Below, piece by piece: positions 37,810-46,388 of a DNA stretch of 64,000 bases. The notes beneath the pieces are model-generated. The model was not told the origin of the DNA. It did no database searches and saw nothing but the letters and a program-made list of their open reading frames with translations. Source of the stretch: Symmachiella macrocystis (lineage in GTDB: Bacteria; Planctomycetota; Planctomycetia; Planctomycetales; Planctomycetaceae). The position numbers and the translations under genes were made by a program. The stretch is from positions 2,335,980 to 2,399,979 of the forward strand of contig NZ_SJPP01000001.1 in assembly GCF_007860075.1 (NCBI RefSeq), in the 5' to 3' direction. The first letter of the stretch is position 1. Each line of letters begins with the position of its first letter.

Positions 37810-39570
37810 ATGACCCAGCCGAATTTCGACGAACACGACACGTTGCCCCCTTCCATGGATCCCGCGGTGGGGGGCGGCACAGAGGACCCGCCACGTGATT
37901 TTGTAGGCATTCTCAAGCGGCTGGGTCCGGGGATGATCATCGCCGGCAGCATTGTCGGTTCGGGGGAATTGATCGCCACGACCAAGACCGGAGCGGAGGC
38001 GGGAATCACGCTGCTGTGGTTGATCATTATCGGTTGTGTGATCAAAGTGTTCGTGCAAATTGAAATCGGCCGTTATACGGTCAGCCACGGTGAGACTCCC
38101 TTGGCTGCGCTGAACCGCATACCTGGGCCACGACTGCGAGTGAACTGGCTGCTGTGGTATTGGCTGGTGATGATGATCTCCATCTTGGGTCAAGCAGGCG
38201 GCATTGTCGGCGGTGTGGGTCAGTCGTTGGCGATTGCTGTACCGATCACGGGCGACTATGCAAGGGCGGTCCAAGTGCCGAACGAAGCTGATCTGCTTCG
38301 GTATGTTGAATTCATCGACCACGATCAGGTAACGAGCGCCGATGAAGTTCCAGAGGAAGCAGCCCGTATTCAACGCGGCAACGAATTTATCGCCGGGCGG
38401 ATGGAGCGACTGGGGGAACGCGGCGCCGTCTTGATCGCCACCACGCGGGATCTCATCCACGCGAAATCACAACTGGCGGAAATCGCCGACACGACCCCCG
38501 CACCGATCGACGGCGAGCCCGCCTCAGCTGCTGAAATTGAACTGGCGCAGCGGGAACAGGCGGTCAGCGACATCCAAAGCCGGTTGAAGGAGATGACCAG
38601 TCCGTTCACGTTCGACGATCGGATTTGGGGCACAATCATCGCGTTGATCACCGTGGGACTGTTGTGCCGCGGACGGTACAAGTTGATCCAAAACTTGTCG
38701 ATGACGTTGGTCGTGTCGTTTACGTTTATCACGATCGGCAATGTGATATCGTTGCAAACGCATGAGGAATTCGCGCTCAAGGTGGACGACTATCTGTATG
38801 GATTATCTTTCCACATCCCCGAAGGGATTGCGGGGTTGAAGGCGGCCATGTTTACGTTTGGAATTATCGGTGTGGGGGCGAGTGAACTGGTCGCCTATCC
38901 GTATTGGTGTCTGGAAAAAGGTTATGCCAAGTTTGCCGGACCACGCAGTCCCGACGAGAGCTGGGCCAAACGGGCGCGAGGCTGGATGATGGTCATGCAC
39001 TATGACGCGTTTGCGTCGATGGTGGTCTATACGATCGCCACGCTGGCCTTCTTTGTGATGGGGGCAGCCGCGCTGTATCAGCAAGGGCTGGTTCCCGAGG
39101 GCATGCGGATGGTTAGCACGCTGATCGAGCAATATGTGCCAGTCTTTGGCGAACATGCCCGCTGGTTGTTTTTGATCGGTGCGATCGCGGTGCTGTATTC
39201 CACGTTCCTAGTCGCCAATGCCGGTTTTGCGCGGTTGTATACCGATTTTTTGAAGGTGCTCGGTGTGATGGATCCGCACAACGAAAAGACACATGATCGT
39301 TCGATCATGATTTTCGGCATGGTGCTCCCGATGATTTGCGCAGGCGTGTATTGGATTCCCAACGCCAATCCCGTGGCCCTGGTGATGTTCGGCGGGCTGA
39401 CGCAGGCGGTCATGCTGCCAATGTTGGCGTTTGCGGCGCTCATTTTCCGCTACCGCATGACCGACAGCCGGCTCTGTCCGGGCCGGCTGTGGGATACGTT
39501 ATTGATTATTTCCTGCATCGGCTTGACGATCGCAGGCGTGTTTACGGCGTTTCTAAAAATTGCCGGATAA
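37810..39570 (+). CDS. Nramp-related divalent metal transporter-like membrane protein
   Basis: The 586-residue protein has about 11 membrane segments in the Nramp (LeuT-fold) order, starting with RLGPGMIIAGSIVGSGELIA (TM1) and ending VALVMFGGLTQAVMLPMLAF and LLIISCIGLTIAGVF. Canonical Nramp TM1 reads DPGN, with a metal-binding Asp and Asn; here TM1 has GSGE and TM6 has GVGASELVAYPY instead of the A/MPHN motif, so standard Mn/Fe transport is doubtful. A hydrophilic insertion of about 95 residues (about 150-245) splits the fold after TM4. The ATG at 37810 fits better than a TTG at 37786. Nramp-like proteins of this type are common in Planctomycetes; substrate unknown. Confidence 0.85.
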   Translation: MTQPNFDEHDTLPPSMDPAVGGGTEDPPRDFVGILKRLGPGMIIAGSIVGSGELIATTKTGAEAGITLLWLIIIGCVIKVFVQIEIGRYTVSHGETPLAALNRIPGPRLRVNWLLWYWLVMMISILGQAGGIVGGVGQSLAIAVPITGDYARAVQVPNEADLLRYVEFIDHDQVTSADEVPEEAARIQRGNEFIAGRMERLGERGAVLIATTRDLIHAKSQLAEIADTTPAPIDGEPASAAEIELAQREQAVSDIQSRLKEMTSPFTFDDRIWGTIIALITVGLLCRGRYKLIQNLSMTLVVSFTFITIGNVISLQTHEEFALKVDDYLYGLSFHIPEGIAGLKAAMFTFGIIGVGASELVAYPYWCLEKGYAKFAGPRSPDESWAKRARGWMMVMHYDAFASMVVYTIATLAFFVMGAAALYQQGLVPEGMRMVSTLIEQYVPVFGEHARWLFLIGAIAVLYSTFLVANAGFARLYTDFLKVLGVMDPHNEKTHDRSIMIFGMVLPMICAGVYWIPNANPVALVMFGGLTQAVMLPMLAFAALIFRYRMTDSRLCPGRLWDTLLIISCIGLTIAGVFTAFLKIAG

Positions 39571-39590
39571 GCTGCCTGGCCGTCCGGGTT

Positions 39591-40019
39591 TCAGAATACC
39601 ATCAAATCCATTCTTTCGCGGTCGAGCGTCACGGAATCGGTAAAGGATTGGCCGATGAAATACCGCGGGATGATCCAGCTGTTGTCATCGAGCGGAACGT
39701 CAATCGTGACTGTCACAACGGTCGTTTCGGTCGTGACCACACTGGGCGTCACGGTGATTTCGGACACCGAGACGCCGGCAATGTCGAGAATGTTTTGTGC
39801 CGACGCGCGGATTTGGTCTGCCGTTGCTCCAGGCACAACACCCGCGCGTGCTCCTTCGTAGCAAGCGGTCGTGATCATGTTCCGAATCATGTTAGCGCGT
39901 GAAAACTCTAACTGGGCAAAAAAGAATAAGAATAACAGTGGAACGACCAGTGCAAATTCGACGGTGAGTGCACCGCTGCGATTGCTTTGTTGGGATTTGT
40001 TTCGTCTGATTTGTCGCAT
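39591..40019 (-). CDS. TadE-like pilus-assembly protein
   Basis: The 142-residue protein has the TadE domain: a basic N-terminus, then a membrane segment starting SGALTVEFALVVPLLFLFFF with the conserved Glu21 of the pseudopilin-type leader, and the ARAGVVPG block. TadE/TadF are pseudopilin-like proteins of the Flp (Tad) pilus or related envelope assembly. It follows the TadG-like gene on the same strand with a 41-base gap, so it is likely the last gene of that cluster. No tadA/B/C ATPase or platform gene is nearby. Confidence 0.88.
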   Translation of the reverse strand: MRQIRRNKSQQSNRSGALTVEFALVVPLLFLFFFAQLEFSRANMIRNMITTACYEGARAGVVPGATADQIRASAQNILDIAGVSVSEITVTPSVVTTETTVVTVTIDVPLDDNSWIIPRYFIGQSFTDSVTLDRERMDLMVF

Positions 40020-40060
40020 AAGCTGTGACCCCCAGCTGTTGTTGCCTAAGCTCTTGAGAA

Positions 40061-41212
40061 TTACTCTGTGAATGTCACAGGGATTGTCAAAGCGATTTTC
40101 TTGAAGATGGCTTTCAATGATTCGGCGTCCAGCGCGTGGAAATGTTGGCCGCCTCCTGCCGTAGCAATTTGTTGCATCAAGTTGAGATCCGCTTCTCCAA
40201 ACGAGATCGTGTGAATGGTGATATTGTTTTGTGCGGCGTAATTCGCAGACACAAGTGGATCGCCTCCGCTGGTTGGATGACCGTCGGACATAAGAATCAA
40301 AGTCTTGACGGCAAACGGCCGGGAATTATTGGGGTCCAGCAAGACAGATTTCCCCGAGTCAATTCCAGCAGCGATGTCGGTCGCCCCGTTAAAGATTCTG
40401 GCCGTAATGTCATCCATGGCCGAGTCGATCAAGGCGTGGTTTTCGGTTAGTCCTTGATCAATGTCGACTCGATGGTTTTGGACCCCAAAATTGGTGTAGT
40501 CGCTGGCATAGGACACCAATCCCACCCACTCGACCTGCGGCGTCAAACCCAGCGCCTCGGTAAAGGCCTTGGTGGCGACCGACAAGGCGACCCAGCGACT
40601 GTCGGGTTCCGGAGGAATTTCAAAGCGATACATATTGGAGCCGGTCCAAGCCGTTTCCCCTTCGACATCCCACTTCATGGAACCGGAACGGTCGACAACG
40701 ATACAGATGTCACGGTCCAGTCGAACGACCGTGGAAGCGCGTGTGACTTCAAAGTCATCCTGGTCGAAGATCTTCGCGAAATACAGGCCAATGCTTCCTG
40801 AGGGAGAGATTCTCGTCCTCCGCCCAATCACGCGAATACTGTTAATCGGCGTACCTTGAGGTGTGAACGCCCAGCTGCCATTTTCTTGAAAATCAGAGTT
40901 GCCGGGAATAATGTCGGCATCGTCCAGCAACAAAGGTTGCAGTGCGACAAGATTAACAGCTGCCAAGTCCCGTGCCGCTTGTCGTGCCGCATCCATATCT
41001 TGGCTGCGGGTGAGCGCTTCGCCAGCTGCACGAGCGGCTGCGTCTGTGGACACCTGCAGTTCGGTCCGGCACAACTGCATATAGGCCACATCCACAGAAA
41101 ATGCGACGGCAGCGACAAAAATGACTAGCATGGCACCTACCAATACAGCCATGGCACCGCGGCGATTTGACGACTCACTTTTTGATGCGACGATTCGTCG
41201 TAATTTGTACAT
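40061..41212 (-). CDS. TadG-like protein with von Willebrand factor A domain
   Basis: The 383-residue protein has an N-terminal TadG-type membrane segment (RRGAMAVLVGAMLVIFVAAV, then DVAYMQLCRTELQVSTDAAA). After about 130 linker residues a vWA domain begins at ICIVVDRSGSMKWD with the MIDAS motif DxSxS. The middle holds TLILMSDGHPTSGGD (the second metal-ion Asp) and the end reads GGGQHFHALDAESLKAIFKK. GGGGAGA lies 6 bases before the ATG. It is inserted in the inner membrane with the vWA domain outside, and is part of the Tad gene cluster here. Confidence 0.9.
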   Translation of the reverse strand: MYKLRRIVASKSESSNRRGAMAVLVGAMLVIFVAAVAFSVDVAYMQLCRTELQVSTDAAARAAGEALTRSQDMDAARQAARDLAAVNLVALQPLLLDDADIIPGNSDFQENGSWAFTPQGTPINSIRVIGRRTRISPSGSIGLYFAKIFDQDDFEVTRASTVVRLDRDICIVVDRSGSMKWDVEGETAWTGSNMYRFEIPPEPDSRWVALSVATKAFTEALGLTPQVEWVGLVSYASDYTNFGVQNHRVDIDQGLTENHALIDSAMDDITARIFNGATDIAAGIDSGKSVLLDPNNSRPFAVKTLILMSDGHPTSGGDPLVSANYAAQNNITIHTISFGEADLNLMQQIATAGGGQHFHALDAESLKAIFKKIALTIPVTFTE

Positions 41213-41254
41213 GATTTCTCCCCAGTTTTAGCAAAATGTAATTTCAACAGGCGT

Positions 41255-41686
41255 CTATTCTCGCACCATGATTGACTGGACGGTGATCAATTGGTCGTTA
41301 AAAAACTGTAGGGGAACGAGTGAATTGGCATTGCATGGAATGGAAACAGTCACAGTAATCTGATCGCCTCGCTCAGCACTGCTGACATCGGCAGGTGAAA
41401 CGGAAATGACCGCACCGGAAACGTTTCTAATCTCAAGCATGGCCTCCACCTTAGCCACGACATCATCAGTCTCGGAATCGTACTTAGCCGCCGTGCGTGC
41501 GCCTTCGTAACTGCCGACGGTCAATGCTTCCTTTAAAAAGATCATGCTTGCGGCTTCGATGGAGCCCATGAACATTAAGGCGATCACCGGAAGGCATATC
41601 GCAAATTCCACTGCGGCGGTTCCGCGACGAAGCTTTGCATAATCCCGCGCATCGAACGGCATGCTTGTTGGTATTCGTTTAAACAT
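41255..41686 (-). CDS. TadE-like pilus-assembly protein
   Basis: The 143-residue protein has the TadE signature RRGTAAVEFAICLPVIALMF with Glu in the leader position, followed by SYEGARTAAKY. The ATG at 41686 is preferred over that at 41692, because GAGAGG lies 9 bases before it. It is 42 bases upstream of the TadG-like gene and heads this minus-strand cluster of three. An 856-base gap separates it from the second cluster. Confidence 0.88.
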   Translation of the reverse strand: MFKRIPTSMPFDARDYAKLRRGTAAVEFAICLPVIALMFMGSIEAASMIFLKEALTVGSYEGARTAAKYDSETDDVVAKVEAMLEIRNVSGAVISVSPADVSSAERGDQITVTVSIPCNANSLVPLQFFNDQLITVQSIMVRE

Positions 41687-42542
41687 GACCATCAGCCTCT
41701 CGAAAAAACGCCATGAAGAATGAGCCTATTTCAGAACAATGCGAAGGGGGCGGCGACCAAGAATTTGCCGAGACCTGTCCCCGAATTGATCGGAAATCGG
41801 CAAGGACGTATGGGCAACAGCACACCCATATTCATCAGAAGCATTCTGCCCGCAGCACGCCGATCTTGAGGCGGCTACCTTGTCGAGCACCCACGTGCGG
41901 CGGCTCAAAGACAATTCGCGGCTCAACATGATCCTCTCCCTGTAACAAGACGGTTACAAAATCCGCATGACAGATTGCCGATGCTGGGATTTCCGGGCCG
42001 CACAAGTCAGGATAACATCAAACCGGTATAAATCCGGCTTGAAGGACCGATTGACAAAATGTTAAAGATTTCATCGCCGGCGAGAGGATTCGGCGCGATT
42101 CCAAATAGGAATCGCCATATCAAACCTACGTCATGAGAACAAAAGGTCAAATCGTTTTATCGTTTTTTTGAAATGACGAAAGCAATCGTCAAAAGAAATG
42201 CGGATCGCGGTCTGAGAGTGTGGCTTCAAACCGGCCAAGCAAGGCTCCGACCGAGTTGCGATGAACTCTCTCGCTTGCCTCGGCCATGGAAACCTCTGCT
42301 CCTCCCTGAGCACCTTATTGCGGCTCAGTAGGAGCTACGCCTTCCCGTGACGCGGAACGGGAGTTGCAAAACGTCTTTGGAAGACGCGGCGATTGCCTAG
42401 CCCCAGTTTCAAAACCCGTTTGGGCTTGCTCTGAAACTTGAAGATCGGTCTCAGCGCAAGGAATCAGAGGGTTTTAAAGCGACTTGTCAAACAAGAACGT
42501 AGCGCGAGAACAAGTCAGGTCATTACGTTCGACCCTGTAGCG
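41687..42542. repeat. Gene-free gap between two Tad clusters, with family A repeat copy 2 (42403-42498)
   Basis: No gene is supported in these 856 bases. The family A repeat at 42403-42498 matches the copy at 2136-2230 (CCAGTTTCAAAAC, then GAAAC, GTCTC, GGGTTTTAAAGCGACTTG). The rest shows no feature. A promoter for the downstream Tad cluster would be expected near 41690-41950. Confidence 0.6.
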
Positions 42543-43025
42543 TCATTCCTTCCGCATCGAACTGATGCCGGAGATCCATTTGGCGTCGTCATGATTCTCG
42601 CGTAGGCCAACGAACGGGTCGTCCTCACCGCCCCCGCCTTCGCCAAGAATTGGCAGGTAGGTCACATCGACAAACCGTACAGCAACACGAATCGTGATCA
42701 AATCCTTCGCCTCAGCGTCATAGATCGTTTCGCCGCTGGCCGTGTCGATCTCAATGGTCACATCTTCCGGATCAAGACCGATCGCCTCGGTCACAAAGGT
42801 CTCGACGTCGGTCCGGACCTCTTCTTCGGTGAAGTAGCCGCTGATTGCCATTCGCGTCCCTTCGCGAGCGGCATTAACGACCAATTGACCGACCATCAGA
42901 TACCGTCCAAATTCGATGATGCCCAGGACAAGCAACATGAACAGCGGTGCCACCAACGCCATTTCCACGGCGGCGACTCCCCGTCGTTCGGAAAAGCCCT
43001 TTCGAGCAAAAATCGATTTCATCAT
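42543..43025 (-). CDS. TadE-like pilus-assembly protein
   Basis: The 160-residue protein carries RRGVAAVEMALVAPLFMLLV with the conserved Glu, then NAAREGTRMAISG. Its C-terminal 60 residues include a Gly/Asp-rich loop (LGEGGGGEDDP) not seen in the other two TadE proteins. The TTG at 43040 is rejected because AGGAG lies within its first codons; the ATG at 43025 or the one at 43022 is the likely start. It follows the large TadG-like gene by 180 bases and probably belongs with it. Confidence 0.87.
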   Translation of the reverse strand: MMKSIFARKGFSERRGVAAVEMALVAPLFMLLVLGIIEFGRYLMVGQLVVNAAREGTRMAISGYFTEEEVRTDVETFVTEAIGLDPEDVTIEIDTASGETIYDAEAKDLITIRVAVRFVDVTYLPILGEGGGGEDDPFVGLRENHDDAKWISGISSMRKE

Positions 43026-43205
43026 GTTACTCCTGAGCAAGCTTTTCCAAGGGGTGTGAAAGTCAGTTGAGGTGTTTCAATAGATGAAACAGGGAGAATT
43101 CAGTCTATGTCGTCGTGTCTAAAACAAATCATCCAACCGATGCCCTGCCTGAGCGTACCAACCGAAGTCGCGTCCCGTTCAGGCGAGGGCAATTGTGTTG
43201 GTGGA

Positions 43206-45032
43206 TTAGTTGTTATATTCCTCATCAATCAACTTCAATGGTCGGTCGGCTGCGATCGTATTGAAGTGTGCTTGAAGTTGTTCGGCATATTGCGCGACTG
43301 ATTGGCCGCCGGGAACATTGAAGTGTTCACCGCCGGTAATGTCGGCAATTTGCTGCATCAAATCCGTGTCTGCACCGGCACCAATACTAACGGTCATGAT
43401 CTTGATCTTGGCCGACTTCGCGTAATACGCCTCGTCGAGCGCCGATTGCGCCGGCGAAGCGCCGGTCGAAGACCGGTTGGCAATACCATCGGTGATCAGA
43501 ATCATCATTCGCATGGCTTTGGGCCGCGCGTTGGCGATCATCTCTTCCCGGCCCACCCGCATTCCAGCACCGATGTTGGTATAGCTATTGTAGTGACCCG
43601 CCTGACGATGCGTGGTCGTGCTGGTGATGGCAGCGAAGTTCTGCGACAAGCTGTGCTCCAACAAGGCATCCTCATTCGCGTTGTTGTACAAGGACAAGCC
43701 GACATTGTCCTCAGCTTTGACCGATTCCAAGTAGTTGACGAATAGGGACACGGCGTCTTTCAAAGCGGTCACTGGCTGGGCACTCGCCTTCCAGAGATCT
43801 TCGGTCTGATTGTGCGCAGGTTTGCTGCCCAACCAGTAATTGACCATCGACAATCCGCCGTACTTGTAACGGTAGTCATAGCCGCCTTGGTTCAAAGCCG
43901 AGTTGCCTTGCACATAGCTGAAATAGCTGCTCCAGTTTCCTGAACCGAAGGGATAATCAACACCGCTCAGCCCGAGCGCTGCTTGAATGGCGCTGGTTGT
44001 GAAATCGAACCGCTCACCATAACCCGGCCCTTCGCCGCTTTCATTGCTGCCTGACTTGACCCAGCAGCGTTTCAAATTGCTGGAGCAGTTGAATGTGTAT
44101 GTTTGACCAACATTGAGATTATCGTATTTGTATTTGTTGCCGTTGGTGTATTCGACGACCACATTCGACAGGTCCTTCGTCGATTCCACGAAGATTTTCC
44201 TCTTACTTTTCAAGGTGACCTTAATATGTGGAATCGGACCCGAGGCTGGTTGTCCTTCGAAGGTCGCATAATCGGGCGCGAACGGCAGGTGATCGCCAAT
44301 TTCGGCTGCCATGGCGCCCGCCTCAGTCATTTCGCCCCAGATCTGCTCCATGTTGTCCACGATCGCGTCGTGCCCCAACTTATTGATCGACTTCAATTCA
44401 CTGTCGTCGTTCATTGATCCCGAAAGGTCAACGACCAGTATCACGTCGCGGGGTTGGAACGTTGCGATCGATGTGACTTCGATCTCGGCAAAATCGTGTC
44501 CGATGACCGGCGCGAAGAATAACGGAAGTCTGGCGTCAACGTCTCCGCCGCCCGGTGCGATTCCTGGACGAAACATGCGTTTGCCCGTGACTTTGATCAC
44601 GTTGTAGGGGGAATCGCCGCTGCCGCCGCCGAAAGACAACTCGTAGCGGCCGGAATCAGAGTTGAATTCCTGACGCCCGAATTCGATATCGATCGGCTGA
44701 ACGGTTTGGAATGGCTCGCCTTCGGATTCTCCCTGGACGGTGATTTGTCCGCCAGGATTGGTTGAAGCGACTTCCATGGCGGCTGCGGTGGCAGCGGTTT
44801 CCACATCGCCCTGATCGCTCATCATGTCCAATTCCAAAGCGGCGGACAGGACGGCGGCATCAGTGACGTTTTGCAATTGCGCCTTCGAATAAGCAATATA
44901 ACCGACGTCGACTACGAACGCCGTAAATCCGAACAGCATCACCATACAGAACGCAGCCAGCACCAACACGGAGCCTTTTCGTTCTCTGGCTTGGGCAGAT
45001 AACGCCCGAATTGTGGACTTGAGCCGAAACAT
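43206..45032 (-). CDS. TadG-like protein with large von Willebrand factor A domain
   Basis: The 608-residue protein starts with a TadG N-terminal membrane segment (KGSVLVLAAFCMVMLFGFTA, then DVGYIAYSKAQLQNVTDAAV). A C-terminal vWA domain opens with DVILVVDLSGSMNDD (DxSxS MIDAS) and has MMILITDGIANRS near the end. Between these vWA parts lies about 200 extra residues (KYKYDNLNVGQTYTFNCSSN and an aromatic-rich stretch), an insertion into the vWA fold. GAGAGGGGA lies 6 bases before the ATG at 45032, which is chosen over the open frame to 45071. It is the largest gene of the second Tad cluster and is probably surface-exposed. Confidence 0.88.
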   Translation of the reverse strand: MFRLKSTIRALSAQARERKGSVLVLAAFCMVMLFGFTAFVVDVGYIAYSKAQLQNVTDAAVLSAALELDMMSDQGDVETAATAAAMEVASTNPGGQITVQGESEGEPFQTVQPIDIEFGRQEFNSDSGRYELSFGGGSGDSPYNVIKVTGKRMFRPGIAPGGGDVDARLPLFFAPVIGHDFAEIEVTSIATFQPRDVILVVDLSGSMNDDSELKSINKLGHDAIVDNMEQIWGEMTEAGAMAAEIGDHLPFAPDYATFEGQPASGPIPHIKVTLKSKRKIFVESTKDLSNVVVEYTNGNKYKYDNLNVGQTYTFNCSSNLKRCWVKSGSNESGEGPGYGERFDFTTSAIQAALGLSGVDYPFGSGNWSSYFSYVQGNSALNQGGYDYRYKYGGLSMVNYWLGSKPAHNQTEDLWKASAQPVTALKDAVSLFVNYLESVKAEDNVGLSLYNNANEDALLEHSLSQNFAAITSTTTHRQAGHYNSYTNIGAGMRVGREEMIANARPKAMRMMILITDGIANRSSTGASPAQSALDEAYYAKSAKIKIMTVSIGAGADTDLMQQIADITGGEHFNVPGGQSVAQYAEQLQAHFNTIAADRPLKLIDEEYNN

Positions 45033-45474
45033 AAACTTTCCCCTCTCCCAAGAGATTAGCGGAACGAACAAAGTCGAGCACGGAATTCACGCACGCTCCG
45101 TGAATGTACTTTGGGAATCGACATCTTGAGCACTAACAATGCGATCGAGGAACGCAATGTCGGCATGGATGCGCTCTAATACCGACAACCCTGAAACAAA
45201 TTTTTGGGTGAACCACGACTTCAGAAGGGACTGACACCGTCGACGAATCGACTGAGGGGATTGGCGTTTGTGTGGTTAGCTCCTACTGTAAAGCTAGTGT
45301 GGCTTTTGCGAGAGTCAAATGAATCTGGGTAGGAATCGTTCAATTCCCGGTGACATGAGGCAACTAGTAAACACGTTCACAAATTGTGACAATGGGCTGA
45401 GCGTGATGATGTCTATTGGCACAGGCCATTGACTCTAAATTCCATCAATAAGATGCGATGGGTGATGCAATTTC
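45033..45474. promoter_or_regulatory. Intergenic region of 442 bases with a 13-base perfect palindrome at 45377-45389
   Basis: The palindrome is TCACAA-A-TTGTGA, located 86 bases before the VIT1-like start; it could be an operator. No gene is seen in the rest of the gap. No matching -35/-10 pair was found, so this is a weak call. Confidence 0.35.
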
Positions 45475-46230
45475 ATGAATGAGCAACAACATGAACAACT
45501 CCGCAAGGAGCACCGGCCTGAGGCGGTTGCCAAGCGGATTGCCGGCGAGCCGTTGCAAAACTATCTCCGCGATTTCGTTTATGGTTCCATTGACGGATGT
45601 GTGACGACGTTCGCCGTGGTCTCCGGCGTGATTGGAGCGGAACTCCCGGTGAGCGTCGTCGTGATCCTGGGTTTTGCCAACCTATTTGCCGATGGCTTCA
45701 GTATGGCGGTCAGTAACTATTTGGGAACCCGCGCAGAGGAACAATTGCTGCGCCGCGCCCGGCGTACAGAGGAAAATCACATCGATATCATCCCTGAAGG
45801 CGAAGTCGAAGAAATCCGTGAAATCTTTCGTCAAAAAGGCTTCGAGGGGGAACTGTTGGAACGTGTGGTCAAAGTCATTACCTCAGACCGCCGCCTCTGG
45901 GTCGAAACCATGTTGCAGGATGAATGGGGATTGTCACTGGTCGGCCCCAACGCACGGAAAGCCGCCACTGTCACGTTCTGCGCATTTGTCGCTGTCGGCT
46001 TTATTCCCCTACTGCCGTTTACGTTTTCTCTGGGAAAAGATATCAGTTCCGCCCAACTCTTCACCGCCAGCTCAGTCCTCACCGGTCTCGCCTTCTTTGC
46101 CGTCGGTGCGCTAAAGTCGCGGTTTGGTGTCGAGCACTGGTTCCGCAGCGGTGCGGAGACGTTATTGCTCGGTGGCGCCGCAGCAACGGTCGCGTATGTC
46201 GTGGGTGTACTTTTGCGAGGCATCGGCTAG
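45475..46230 (+). CDS. VIT1/CCC1 family metal (Fe/Mn) transporter
   Basis: The 251-residue protein has the family core: LRDFVYGSIDGCVTTFAVVS in TM1, then ILGFANLFADGFSMAVSNYL in TM2, and a hydrophilic region with repeated Glu (RRTEENHIDIIPEGEVEEIR) that matches the metal-binding domain between TM2 and TM3. Three more membrane segments follow (TVTFCAFVAVGFIPLLPFTF, SSVLTGLAFFAVGALK, LLGGAAATVAYVVGVLL). Members export Fe2+ or Mn2+ from the cytoplasm, usually by proton antiport. It is likely a single-gene unit. The start ATG is not preceded by a good ribosome site. Confidence 0.92.
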   Translation: MNEQQHEQLRKEHRPEAVAKRIAGEPLQNYLRDFVYGSIDGCVTTFAVVSGVIGAELPVSVVVILGFANLFADGFSMAVSNYLGTRAEEQLLRRARRTEENHIDIIPEGEVEEIREIFRQKGFEGELLERVVKVITSDRRLWVETMLQDEWGLSLVGPNARKAATVTFCAFVAVGFIPLLPFTFSLGKDISSAQLFTASSVLTGLAFFAVGALKSRFGVEHWFRSGAETLLLGGAAATVAYVVGVLLRGIG

Positions 46231-46309
46231 TCAGCACCGCATGCGATTTCCCGTTGGCAAGAAACAACAACACCGAGCCAATGCACGATGCGCATGTACA
46301 GGCATCACG

Positions 46310-46337
46310 TTGACTTGCTTCCGCGCAGGTCTATAAT
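46310..46337 (+). promoter_or_regulatory. Sigma-70 type promoter for the AAA+ ATPase gene
   Basis: TTGACT (46310-46315), a 16-base spacer and TATAAT (46332-46337) form a near-consensus promoter. It is 51 bases before the ATG at 46389 and points the right way. It is the best promoter match seen in the window. Confidence 0.6.
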
Positions 46338-46388
46338 CACGCCGAACAGCCACGATGAATCCTTTCTCCCTCTCAGCAACGGCCTACT

